Of a DNA stretch of 64,000 nucleotides, positions 34,250 to 43,487 are shown in pieces; position 1 is the first letter of the stretch; each line of letters opens with the position of its first letter. The DNA is from Mesorhizobium_B sp963522145 (lineage in GTDB: Bacteria > Pseudomonadota > Alphaproteobacteria > Rhizobiales > Rhizobiaceae). A program made the translations under genes and the position numbers. The stretch covers positions 88,049 to 152,048 of the forward strand of contig CAUQXI010000006.1 in the NCBI GenBank assembly GCA_963522145.1, written 5' to 3'. A model generated the notes under the pieces. The model did no database searches. It saw nothing but the letters and a program-made list of their open reading frames with translations, and was not told the origin of the DNA.

Positions 34250-35752
34250 ATGTCCCTTGTCGATACACGTACGCCCGATCCCAAGCGCTTCATTCCGGGC
34301 GCAACCGGTGACTGGGAGATCATCATCGGCCTGGAGGTGCACGCGCAGGTCACTTCCGAGGCAAAGCTGTTCTCGGGCGCTTCCACCGGCTTCGGCGCCG
34401 AGCCGAACGCGCATGTGAGCCTGGTCGATGCAGCCATGCCGGGCATGCTGCCCGTGATCAACGAGGAATGCGTGCGGCAGGCGATCCGCACCGGGCTCGG
34501 CCTGAAGGCGCAGATCAACCATCGCTCGGTGTTCGACCGGAAGAACTATTTCTATCCCGATCTGCCGCAGGGCTATCAGATCTCGCAATACAAGCAGCCG
34601 ATCGTGGGCGAGGGGACGGTTTCCGTCTCCGTCGGACCAGACCGCGAGGGCCGGTTCGAGGAAATCGAGGTCGGCATCGAGCGCCTGCATCTCGAGCAGG
34701 ACGCGGGCAAGTCGCTGCACGACCAGAGCCCGACCATGTCCTATGTCGACCTGAACCGCTCCGGCGTCGCACTGATGGAGATCGTGTCAAAGCCCGACAT
34801 GCGCTCGGCCGACGAGGCCAAGGCCTATGTCACCAAGCTGCGGACCATCATGCGCTATCTCGGCACATGCGACGGCAACATGGATGAGGGCTCGCTGCGC
34901 GCGGATGTGAACGTGTCGGTGCGCCGTCCGGGTGGCGCGTTCGGCACGCGCTGCGAGATCAAGAACGTCAATTCGATCCGCTTCGTCGGCCAGGCCATCG
35001 AGTCGGAAGCGCGCCGCCAGATCGCGATCCTGGAGGATGGCGGTGCCATCGATCAGGAAACGCGCCTGTTCGATCCCGTTAAGGGCGAAACACGCTCGAT
35101 GCGCTCGAAGGAAGAAGCGCATGACTACCGCTATTTTCCCGACCCCGACCTTTTACCGTTGGAGTTCGACCAGGCCTATGTGGATGCGCTCGCCTCCGGC
35201 CTCACCGAACTGCCGGACGACAAGCGCCGCAGGCTGATCGAAACGCTTGGCCTGTCGCCTTATGACGCCTCGGTGCTCGTTTCCGAAAAGGCCGTTGCCG
35301 ATTACTTCGAGGAGGTCGCGAAGGGCCGCGACGGCAAGACGGCGGCGAACTGGGTCATCAATGATCTGCTCGGCGCGCTCAACCGCAACAATGGTGCGAT
35401 CGAGTCGTCGCCCGTTTCTCCGCAGCAGCTTGGCGCCATTATCGACCTGATCCGGGAAGGCACGATCTCCGGCAAGATCGCCAAGGACGTGTTCGAGATC
35501 GTCTGGAACGAGGGCGGCGATCCAGGAGAGATCGTGGAGAAGCGCGGACTGCGCCAGGTGACCGATACCGGCGCGATCGAGACAGCCGTGGACGAGGTGA
35601 TCGCCGCAAACCCGGAGAAGGCGGAGCAGGCTCGGGCCAAGCCGACGCTCGCCGGCTGGTTCGTCGGACAGGTGATGAAGGCGACGGGCGGCAAGGCCAA
35701 TCCGCAAGCGGTCAACGCGCTGGTGAAGCAAAAGCTCGGCATCGAGGAGTGA
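34250..35752 (+). CDS. gatB: Asp-tRNA(Asn)/Glu-tRNA(Gln) amidotransferase subunit B
   Basis: The 500-residue protein matches GatB: N-terminal IIGLEVHAQVTSEAKLFSG and DLPQGYQISQYKQPI, and the C-terminal YqeY-like tail domain. It activates mischarged tRNA for transamidation with GatA and GatC, which are not in the window. Length is usual. No SD is obvious at the ATG. Confidence 0.97.
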   Translation: MSLVDTRTPDPKRFIPGATGDWEIIIGLEVHAQVTSEAKLFSGASTGFGAEPNAHVSLVDAAMPGMLPVINEECVRQAIRTGLGLKAQINHRSVFDRKNYFYPDLPQGYQISQYKQPIVGEGTVSVSVGPDREGRFEEIEVGIERLHLEQDAGKSLHDQSPTMSYVDLNRSGVALMEIVSKPDMRSADEAKAYVTKLRTIMRYLGTCDGNMDEGSLRADVNVSVRRPGGAFGTRCEIKNVNSIRFVGQAIESEARRQIAILEDGGAIDQETRLFDPVKGETRSMRSKEEAHDYRYFPDPDLLPLEFDQAYVDALASGLTELPDDKRRRLIETLGLSPYDASVLVSEKAVADYFEEVAKGRDGKTAANWVINDLLGALNRNNGAIESSPVSPQQLGAIIDLIREGTISGKIAKDVFEIVWNEGGDPGEIVEKRGLRQVTDTGAIETAVDEVIAANPEKAEQARAKPTLAGWFVGQVMKATGGKANPQAVNALVKQKLGIEE

Positions 35753-35843
35753 CGAACTGCCCGGGGCCGCCGGCTTGCGTCCCGCTTCGGGACGCGCGAT
35801 AGGTTCGCCCGGCCTGCGGGATACGTGCGCCTGAGAGGATGCG

Positions 35844-36242
35844 ATGAAGAAGTTCCTGCTGCAGTTCTTCACCTGGTGGCGCGGCCAGAACCTCAACACC
35901 CGGTTCCACACCTGGCGCTTCGGCACCCGGGTGGGCGAGGACGAGCGCGGCAATGTTTATTACGAAGGCGGGACGGATTCCGAGGGCCGCACGCGGCGCT
36001 GGGTCATTTACGCCGACTTCTCCGAAGCTTCAGAGATCCCGCCAGGCTGGCATGGCTGGATGCACCATCGCGTGGACACGCCGCCGACGCGCGAGGATTA
36101 TCGCCCGCGCGACTGGCAGAAGCCGCATGTGCCGAATTTGACCGGCACCAACCAGGCCTACAGGCCCAGAGGTTCGCTCCTCGCGCAAGGCAAGCGCCCG
36201 ATCGTTACGGGCGACTATGATGCCTGGACGCCGGGCGGCTAA
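35844..36242 (+). CDS. NADH:ubiquinone oxidoreductase subunit NDUFA12 (B17.2) family
   Basis: The 132-residue protein matches NDUFA12: NTRFHTWRFGTRVGEDERGNVYYEG and WHGWMHHRVDTPPT, followed by YRPRDWQKPHVPNLTGT. It is a supernumerary subunit of respiratory complex I in alphaproteobacteria and mitochondria. GAGAGG ahead of ATG 35844 is present. Confidence 0.95.
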   Translation: MKKFLLQFFTWWRGQNLNTRFHTWRFGTRVGEDERGNVYYEGGTDSEGRTRRWVIYADFSEASEIPPGWHGWMHHRVDTPPTREDYRPRDWQKPHVPNLTGTNQAYRPRGSLLAQGKRPIVTGDYDAWTPGG

Positions 36243-36328
36243 GCGCGGCGCGCGCTGTTCTCGCCACATTGTTCGTTTAGCCGGAATCCAGACAGCGTCA
36301 GACTGCGATGGCGTGTGGATTCGAGGGA

Positions 36329-36844
36329 ATGTTCTTGTTGAAGCGCCTGCCGATCTTTCGCCCTTGCGCGCTGGCGCTGCTTGTCGGCCTGATAGCCGGA
36401 ACTGCCGTTGTTCGGGCGCAGGACGAGTCGGGAGACCTTCCGGAGATCGAACCCGACGAGCAGATCGAGACGGTGCCCGAGCAGCGGGAAGCGCCCGTCG
36501 CGCCGCAGCGCGTCGCCAATCCGGTTGCCGAGTTTACCGGTATCGACAAGATCACCGGCCGCATCAGCAATTTCGACGTCTACATCAATGAAACGGTGCA
36601 GTTCGGCGCGCTTCAGGTGACCCCGCGTGTGTGTTACTCGCGCCCGGATGCGGAGGAGCCGAAGACCGACTCTTTCGTGGAAGTCGATGAGATCACGCTG
36701 GACCGCAAGATCAGGCGCATCTTCACCGGATGGATGTTTGCTGAGAGCCCCGGCCTGAACGCTGTCGAGCACGCCGTCTATGATGTGTGGCTGAAAGAGT
36801 GCAAGCAGAAGTCCGACGTGCCTGCGCCCAACGCGAAGTCCTAG
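36329..36844 (+). CDS. DUF2155 family secreted protein
   Basis: The 171-residue protein has a signal peptide (MFLLKRLPIFRPCALAL onward) and the DUF2155 domain with ISNFDVYINETVQFGALQVTPRVCYSR and a C-terminal CKQ motif, giving two conserved Cys. The start is ambiguous: ATG 36308, ATG 36329 and TTG 36335 are all possible; GAGGG at 36323-36327 best fits TTG 36335. It is convergent with aat. Function unknown. Confidence 0.82.
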   Translation: MFLLKRLPIFRPCALALLVGLIAGTAVVRAQDESGDLPEIEPDEQIETVPEQREAPVAPQRVANPVAEFTGIDKITGRISNFDVYINETVQFGALQVTPRVCYSRPDAEEPKTDSFVEVDEITLDRKIRRIFTGWMFAESPGLNAVEHAVYDVWLKECKQKSDVPAPNAKS

Positions 36845-36856
36845 GTAACTCTACGG

Positions 36857-37474
36857 CTACGGCGCGAAGATCGCTTCGCCCTCGATCGCTTCCGCAAGCA
36901 TCTTCTCGTAGCGGCGTCGCGGCACGTCCACAGCGCCGAAGCGCTTCAGGTGGTCGGTGGTGAACTGCGTGTCCAGCATTGCAAAGCCACGCGCCCGCAG
37001 CCGCTCGACAAGCTTGACGAGACAGACCTTGGAGGCATCCGTTTCGCGCGAGAACATGCTCTCGCCGAAAAAGGCTCGGCCGAGCGTCACGCCATAAAGG
37101 CCGCCGACCAGCCGTCCTTCGCGCCGCGCTTCCACCGTATGGGCGTGTCCGCAGGCGAAGAGGGCCGCATAGGCTTCCCGGATCGGCCCGTTGATCCATG
37201 TTGTGCGGCGTTCCACGCGCGACTCGGCGCAAGCCTCGATCACCGCATCGAAGTCCTGGTCGAAGCTGATGGCGAAGGGTCCGCGACGGATCGCCTTGGC
37301 GAGGCTCTTCGGCACGTGAAAGCCGTCGAGCGGAATCACGCCCCGCATCTCGGGGCGCACCCAGAACACCTCGTCGTCGTCCGCTGCTTCCGCCATGGGA
37401 AAGACGCCGGTCGCATAGGCGCGCAGCAGAAGCTCCGGTGGGATGCTGGAGCCCGGAGCGTGAGGCCGTGCCAT
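36857..37474 (-). CDS. aat: Leucyl/phenylalanyl-tRNA-protein transferase
   Basis: The 205-residue enzyme adds Leu or Phe to N-terminal Lys or Arg to mark proteins for ClpS/ClpAP. It shows ELLLRAYATGVFPMAE near the start and ESMFSRETDASKVCLVKLVERL and LDTQFTTDHLKRFGA. Start ATG 37474, 12 bases after the accC stop at 37487, in the block aat-accC-accB-aroQ typical of Rhizobiales. Confidence 0.95.
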   Translation of the reverse strand: MARPHAPGSSIPPELLLRAYATGVFPMAEAADDDEVFWVRPEMRGVIPLDGFHVPKSLAKAIRRGPFAISFDQDFDAVIEACAESRVERRTTWINGPIREAYAALFACGHAHTVEARREGRLVGGLYGVTLGRAFFGESMFSRETDASKVCLVKLVERLRARGFAMLDTQFTTDHLKRFGAVDVPRRRYEKMLAEAIEGEAIFAP

Positions 37475-37486
37475 TGAGAAGATGTC

Positions 37487-38836
<1,350 letters not shown>

Positions 38837-38847
38837 GCGCGCGTCCC

Positions 38848-39321
38848 TTATTCGATCACGACGAGAGGCTCGCCGAATTCCACCGGCTGCGAGTCCTCGA
38901 ACAGGATTGCCGCGACCTTGCCCGCGCGAGGCGCAGGAATCTGGTTCATGGTCTTCATCGCCTCGATGATCAGAAGCGTCTGGCCTTCGCGCACGGTGTC
39001 GCCGACCTCGATGAAAGGCCGCGCGCCGGGCGCAGGCGAAGCGTAGGCGGTGCCGACCATGGGCGAGGGCACCGCATTGCGATTGTCGGGCGCGCTCGCT
39101 GGCGCCGACGGCGCGCCGGCCTGAGACGCGGGGGCGGAGGCGATTGGCGCCGCATATTGCAGCGGCGCTTGTGCGACCGCCTGGATCGGCGCGGGCTGCC
39201 TGAGAACCCGGATGCGCAACTCACCCTGCTCGACCTCGATCTCGGTGAGATTGGTGTCGTTGAGGATGTTGGCGAGGTCGCGGATCAGGGCCTGGTCTAC
39301 GCCCGGCTTGTCGGTCGACAT
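38848..39321 (-). CDS. accB: Acetyl-CoA carboxylase, biotin carboxyl carrier protein
   Basis: The 157-residue protein has a Pro/Ala-rich linker (about residues 60-85) and the biotinyl domain with biotin site EAMKTMNQ (Lys123). The variant Thr replaces the usual Leu after Lys. Its start at ATG 39321 has AGAAGG about nine bases ahead; an upstream extension to 39363 is unlikely. It precedes accC as usual. Confidence 0.96.
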   Translation of the reverse strand: MSTDKPGVDQALIRDLANILNDTNLTEIEVEQGELRIRVLRQPAPIQAVAQAPLQYAAPIASAPASQAGAPSAPASAPDNRNAVPSPMVGTAYASPAPGARPFIEVGDTVREGQTLLIIEAMKTMNQIPAPRAGKVAAILFEDSQPVEFGEPLVVIE

Positions 39322-39346
39322 GATGAAGCCTTCTGTTGTTCTTGTT

Positions 39347-39781
39347 TCAGGACCGCGCGGCAAGCGCCTGGATCGCGAGTGTATAGCCCAGCGGCCCGAA
39401 ACCGCAGATCACGCCCACAACGGCCGAAGAGGTCATCGTGTGATGGCGAAACGGCTCGCGCGTGTGGATGTTCGACAGATGAACCTCCGCCACGGGCAGC
39501 GGGGACACGGAACGGATCGCGTCATGCAGCGCGATCGACGTGTGCCCATAGGCGCCCGGATTGATGACGATGCCATGAGCCGTTTCCCCGGCTTCCTGGA
39601 TCCAGTCCACCAGATGTCCTTCATGATTGGACTGGCGGAAGTCGATGTCGAGGCCGATCCGTGCTCCGGCCTCCCGGCAGTCATCTGCAATGGCGTCCAG
39701 CGTCTTGCCGCCATAGATGCCCGGCTCGCGCTTGCCGAGCATGTTCAGGTTGGGACCGTTCAAGACAAAGATGGGCTTCAA
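39347..39781 (-). CDS. aroQ: 3-dehydroquinate dehydratase, type II
   Basis: The 144-residue enzyme carries FVLNGPNLNMLGKREPGIYG with the catalytic Tyr, INPGAYGHTSIALHDAI and EVHLSNIHTREPFRHH. It makes dehydroshikimate in aromatic amino acid synthesis. Start ATG 39781, upstream of accB. Confidence 0.97.
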   Translation of the reverse strand: MKPIFVLNGPNLNMLGKREPGIYGGKTLDAIADDCREAGARIGLDIDFRQSNHEGHLVDWIQEAGETAHGIVINPGAYGHTSIALHDAIRSVSPLPVAEVHLSNIHTREPFRHHTMTSSAVVGVICGFGPLGYTLAIQALAARS

Positions 39782-39873
39782 GCCGGCAAACCTCGTCGCG
39801 CGAACAGATGCGCGTCAAAGCCTCTATAAAGGGGCTGTTGCATGAGGTGAAGGGCCTGAACGCGCCGCTTTCG

Positions 39874-40650
39874 TCAGCACTCGGCGCCGCAGGCGCGCGC
39901 TGCCGCGATCTTCTCGTTCAACACGTCCACACCAAGGGCGCCATAAACCACCTCGTTGCCCACCACATAGGACGGCGTGCCGGTGACCGAAAGCTTGTTA
40001 GCGAGGTCGTAGGTCTTGTCAAAAGCAGCCGTAATGGCAGGGTTCTTCATCTCTTCGCGCAGCTTCGCTTCGTCAGCGCCGAGAGACAGCGCGATCTTGA
40101 TCGCGGTCGCTTCGCCGGCTCGGCCGGGGCCGGCAAGAAGCTGCTGATGGAAGGCGCCATATTTCTCCGGCATCAACGTGCGGAAAGCCATGGAAACCAC
40201 ATGCGCCTTCTGCGAGTCGGGCCCGAGGATCGGGAACTCCTTCAAGACGAAGCGAAGGTCGGGATCTGCCTTGGTGAGAGCCTGCATGTCGGACAAAGCG
40301 TGGCGGCAGTAGCCGCAGTTGTAATCGTAAAACTCGACCACCGTGGTCTTGCCTTCAGGATTGCCGACAACGCCATCATAGGCGGCGTTGAATATCTCGG
40401 CCTTGGCATCCTTGATCGTGTCGAGATGGGCGAGCCGCTGCTCCTCCTTCTGCTTCTTGTCGAGCTCGGCCTGAACGTCGAGCAGAAGCTCGGGATTGGC
40501 CAGAAGATATTCACGCACGATTGTTTCGACCTGAGCGCGATCGAGACCTGCGGCTGGCGCGTCTTGGGCCAGGCTGGGGATAGCCACAAGGGCGGCGAAG
40601 CCAAGAGCCAGTGAACCGGCAGCCGCACGCGCGAGAAATGATGTTTTCAT
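39874..40650 (-). CDS. DsbA-family thiol oxidoreductase (Com1/BdbD-like)
   Basis: The 258-residue protein has a signal peptide (MKTSFLARAAAGSLALGFAA), a helical N-terminal section, and the thioredoxin fold with VVEFYDYNCGYCRHAL (CxxC active site) and the cis-Pro segment VTGTPSYVVG. It acts on disulfides in the periplasm. A G-run six bases before ATG 40650 serves as SD. It is upstream of aroQ and next to an M48 protease gene. Confidence 0.92.
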   Translation of the reverse strand: MKTSFLARAAAGSLALGFAALVAIPSLAQDAPAAGLDRAQVETIVREYLLANPELLLDVQAELDKKQKEEQRLAHLDTIKDAKAEIFNAAYDGVVGNPEGKTTVVEFYDYNCGYCRHALSDMQALTKADPDLRFVLKEFPILGPDSQKAHVVSMAFRTLMPEKYGAFHQQLLAGPGRAGEATAIKIALSLGADEAKLREEMKNPAITAAFDKTYDLANKLSVTGTPSYVVGNEVVYGALGVDVLNEKIAAARACGAEC

Positions 40651-40703
40651 GTCGTCCCCCTCGGCCCGTTGAAAGCGGGCCATCATTTTACCTAGCGTCG
40701 CGC

Positions 40704-42119
40704 TCAGCCGTTCTTTTTCGGCTTGCGGAAGTTGATGATGTCCTGCGCGCGAAGCCAGCCAGGCGTGCCGCGCTTGAACTTGAGCTGAGCGCGGCCGGCG
40801 AAGATCTTCGCATCCTGATAGGCGCCACGATAGAAATGGCTGTCCGCCGTCGCAAGCTCGGCTTCGGGGACCTGGCCGAGCTGTCCATAGGCCTGCGCCA
40901 GAAGCTGATAGCCTGCAACATTCTCTGGGTCGCGATCGAGCGCCTTGTGAAGGGCAGTGACCGCCTTCTCAAGTGCCGCTGGCTTGCCGCTGGCGACAAG
41001 CGCCTGTGCGTAGCCGATCTGGAGGATGCTCGATCGTGCCGGATCGAGGCTCATCGCCTTCTGATAGCTCTCGGCCGCCTGTTCCGGCTTGTTCGCCTTC
41101 ATCAAAATGTCGGCCCGCAACTCCTGGAAATACGGGTTCTTCGGATTACTCTTGATCAGCGCATCAACCTTGGGCAGGGCCGTGCGCGGGTCGCCGCGCA
41201 GGTAGTTGTTGAGCGCACCGGCATATTGCGCGGCCTGGCCGCCGGGCTCCTTGCGGAACATGCGGGCGGCTGTTCCCTGGCCCTGCGTGAAGGCCGCGAT
41301 CTTCGCCCGCATCATGTCATGGCGCGCTTGAAGGGCGGGATCGTCCAGCTTGTCGAAATACTGGCTCTTATGGGCGAGGACTTCCAGGTTCTGGACGCGC
41401 TCGCGGGGCATCGGATGGCTTTGCTGATAGGGATCGACCCGTGCGCCAGACAAAGAAAGCGCGCTCTGGAACCGGTTGAACGTTTTCAGCATGCCCTTGG
41501 CCGACTGGCCGGTCTTCTCGAGATAGGTGATCGCCGAGCGGTCGGCCGTAATCTCTTCCGTCCGCTGATAGCTCAGCAGACCCCGCCGGGCGAACTCGCC
41601 GCCGCCCGCGATGATGCCTGCGCCCGCCTTGGACAGCTCTCCCGTTTTCGAGGCGGCGCCGGCTGCCACCGCGCCAGCGCCCAGCAGGCTCGCCACGATC
41701 GCCATGGTCTGCGCCCGCTCCAGCTGCTGGCGGAGGCGCTCCTGATGGCGGCCGGCAAGGTGACCCGCCTCGTGTGCGATTACCCCGATGATCTCGTTCG
41801 GCGTTTCCGCCTGCATCAGCGCGCCCGTGTTGATGAACATGCGGCGCCCGGCCACAAAGGCGTTGAAGCGGCTGTCATTCACCAGAATGATCTCGATATT
41901 GGCGCTGCCCAGCCCGGCGGCCTTGAAGATCGGCCGCGCATAATCGCGCACAAGCGCCTCGATCTCGGCATCGCGCACGATCGGCAGATTGTTCTGTGCC
42001 TGCGCAGGCAGGATGCCGCCAAGCGCCACGGTGAGCGACAGGCCTGCGGCGACGGCCAGCCGGCAGCTCAGGCGGGCGGTGGCTCGGAACGAAGCGGGCA
42101 GAAAAGGGGCAGCGCTCAT
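40704..42119 (-). CDS. M48-family metalloprotease with TPR repeats (BepA-like)
   Basis: The 471-residue protein has a signal peptide (RLAVAAGLSLTVALGG and so on), an M48 domain with GVIAHEAGHLAGRH (HExxH variant HEAGH), and a C-terminal set of TPR-like repeats (about residues 280-440) such as PYFQELRADILMKANKPEQA. This matches the periplasmic BepA/YfgC type that helps outer-membrane protein quality control. The start at 42119 is chosen since 61 upstream residues look non-coding; SD is weak. Confidence 0.9.
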   Translation of the reverse strand: MSAAPFLPASFRATARLSCRLAVAAGLSLTVALGGILPAQAQNNLPIVRDAEIEALVRDYARPIFKAAGLGSANIEIILVNDSRFNAFVAGRRMFINTGALMQAETPNEIIGVIAHEAGHLAGRHQERLRQQLERAQTMAIVASLLGAGAVAAGAASKTGELSKAGAGIIAGGGEFARRGLLSYQRTEEITADRSAITYLEKTGQSAKGMLKTFNRFQSALSLSGARVDPYQQSHPMPRERVQNLEVLAHKSQYFDKLDDPALQARHDMMRAKIAAFTQGQGTAARMFRKEPGGQAAQYAGALNNYLRGDPRTALPKVDALIKSNPKNPYFQELRADILMKANKPEQAAESYQKAMSLDPARSSILQIGYAQALVASGKPAALEKAVTALHKALDRDPENVAGYQLLAQAYGQLGQVPEAELATADSHFYRGAYQDAKIFAGRAQLKFKRGTPGWLRAQDIINFRKPKKNG

Positions 42120-42210
42120 ATGCTTGTGGTCGCCACAGCATTCGGGCATTTCTGCGGCCGCGTGCCCCTCAAAGCAGGGGCTGGCATGCGATTGAACGAG
42201 GTGGTGCGTG

Positions 42211-43359
42211 ATGCTGGTGTCGCGGCGCGGGACGGTCGAGCCCTTCCATGCGATGGATGTGCTGGCGGAAGCCAATCGCCTGCGCGCCTGCGGGCGGAGC
42301 ATCGTGTCGATGGCAGTGGGCCAGCCCTCCGATCCCGCTCCCTCCGCCGTGCGGGAGGCCGCAGCGAAGGCGTTGGCGGAAGGGCGCGGCGCCTACACGG
42401 ATGCTCTGGGCCTTTTCGAGCTCCGGCAGGCCATTGCCGACCACTACCGCGATCATTATGACCTCGACGTTCCGGCACAGCGGATCGTGGTGACAACGGG
42501 CTCGTCGGCCGGGTTCAACCTCGCTTTTCTTTCCATGTTCGATGCCGGCGACCGGGTGGCCATCGCGCGGCCCGGCTACCCGGCCTATCGCAACATCATG
42601 GGCGCGCTCGGTTTGGCGGTGGTCGAGATCGACTTGGCCGGAGCGCCTTTCCTCGACGCCTTCCATCTGCGCGCGGCTCATGCGGAGAAACCGCTGAAAG
42701 GCCTTCTTTTTGCCAGCCCGGCCAATCCCACCGGCGCGGCCTTGCCTCCTGATGCCCTGGAAGAACTGCTGGGCGAAGCGCGGCAGCTCGGAATTGCCGT
42801 GATCTCGGACGAAATCTATCACCGTCTGAACTATGCCGGCCCGGACACCAGCGCGCTGGCGTTCGGAAACGAAGCGGTGATCATCAACTCGTTCTCCAAG
42901 TATTATTGCATGACGGGGTGGCGCATCGGTTGGATGGTGGTTCCCGAAGCGTTGGTGCGTCCGATCGAGCGCATCGGCCAGAGCCTTTATATTTCGGCAC
43001 CCGAACTTTCCCAGCGAGGTGCCCTTGGTGCTTTCGCAGCAACGGTTGAGCTTGATCTCGTCAGGACGCGCTATCTGACCAACCGGGCGCTGCTCGCCGA
43101 GCGGCTGCCAGCGCTCGGGCTTCCGCTTGCCGCGCCGATGGACGGCGCTTTCTACGCTTACTGCGATGTGTCGCGATGGACGAATGACAGCATGGATTTC
43201 GCTCGCCGCATGCTGGCCGAGGCAGGCGTCGCGGCGACACCGGGCATCGACTTCGATCCCGTGTCGGGCAGCCGCACCATGCGCTTCTCCTATGCCGGAA
43301 GCTCCGCCGAGATGACGGAGGCGCTTAACCGAATCGGCCGCTGGCTGGGTGCAGGCTGA
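42211..43359 (+). CDS. Class I/II aminotransferase
   Basis: The 382-residue PLP enzyme has GQPSDPAPSAVREAA, ASPANPTGAALP and the PLP lysine in INSFSKYYCMTGWRIGWMV. It belongs to the fold-type I aspartate aminotransferase group, but the substrate cannot be chosen from sequence. ATG 42211 has GAGG about nine bases ahead. A perfect palindromic terminator follows. Confidence 0.93.
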   Translation: MLVSRRGTVEPFHAMDVLAEANRLRACGRSIVSMAVGQPSDPAPSAVREAAAKALAEGRGAYTDALGLFELRQAIADHYRDHYDLDVPAQRIVVTTGSSAGFNLAFLSMFDAGDRVAIARPGYPAYRNIMGALGLAVVEIDLAGAPFLDAFHLRAAHAEKPLKGLLFASPANPTGAALPPDALEELLGEARQLGIAVISDEIYHRLNYAGPDTSALAFGNEAVIINSFSKYYCMTGWRIGWMVVPEALVRPIERIGQSLYISAPELSQRGALGAFAATVELDLVRTRYLTNRALLAERLPALGLPLAAPMDGAFYAYCDVSRWTNDSMDFARRMLAEAGVAATPGIDFDPVSGSRTMRFSYAGSSAEMTEALNRIGRWLGAG

Positions 43360-43425
43360 GGCTTAAGGGATGAGTCCGGCAACGGTGAGAACTGTCGGTC
43401 TCGCCTAGGCTTTTGTCGCCCCAAC

Positions 43426-43464
43426 ATGAAGAAAGGCCGGGCAAGTTGCCCGGCCTTTCTTCAT
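43426..43464. terminator. Bidirectional intrinsic terminator between aminotransferase and rne
   Basis: A perfect 19-bp inverted repeat (43426-43444 with 43446-43464) separated by a single base has the GAAAGGCCGGGC/GCCCGGCCTTTC arms. It lies between the aminotransferase stop (43359) and the rne stop (43488), so it can end both transcripts. Confidence 0.9.
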
Positions 43465-43487
43465 GGGTTAATTCAGAAGCCCTCGGG

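Noticed and set aside
35777..35795. GCGTCCCG/CGGGACGC hairpin after gatB
   Set aside because: No T-run follows on either strand and the spacing to NDUFA12 is short, so I did not call a terminator.
40611..42461. 616-codon plus-strand frame opposite the M48 protease gene
   Set aside because: Antisense shadow; the M48 HEAGH motif and signal peptide show the minus strand is coding.
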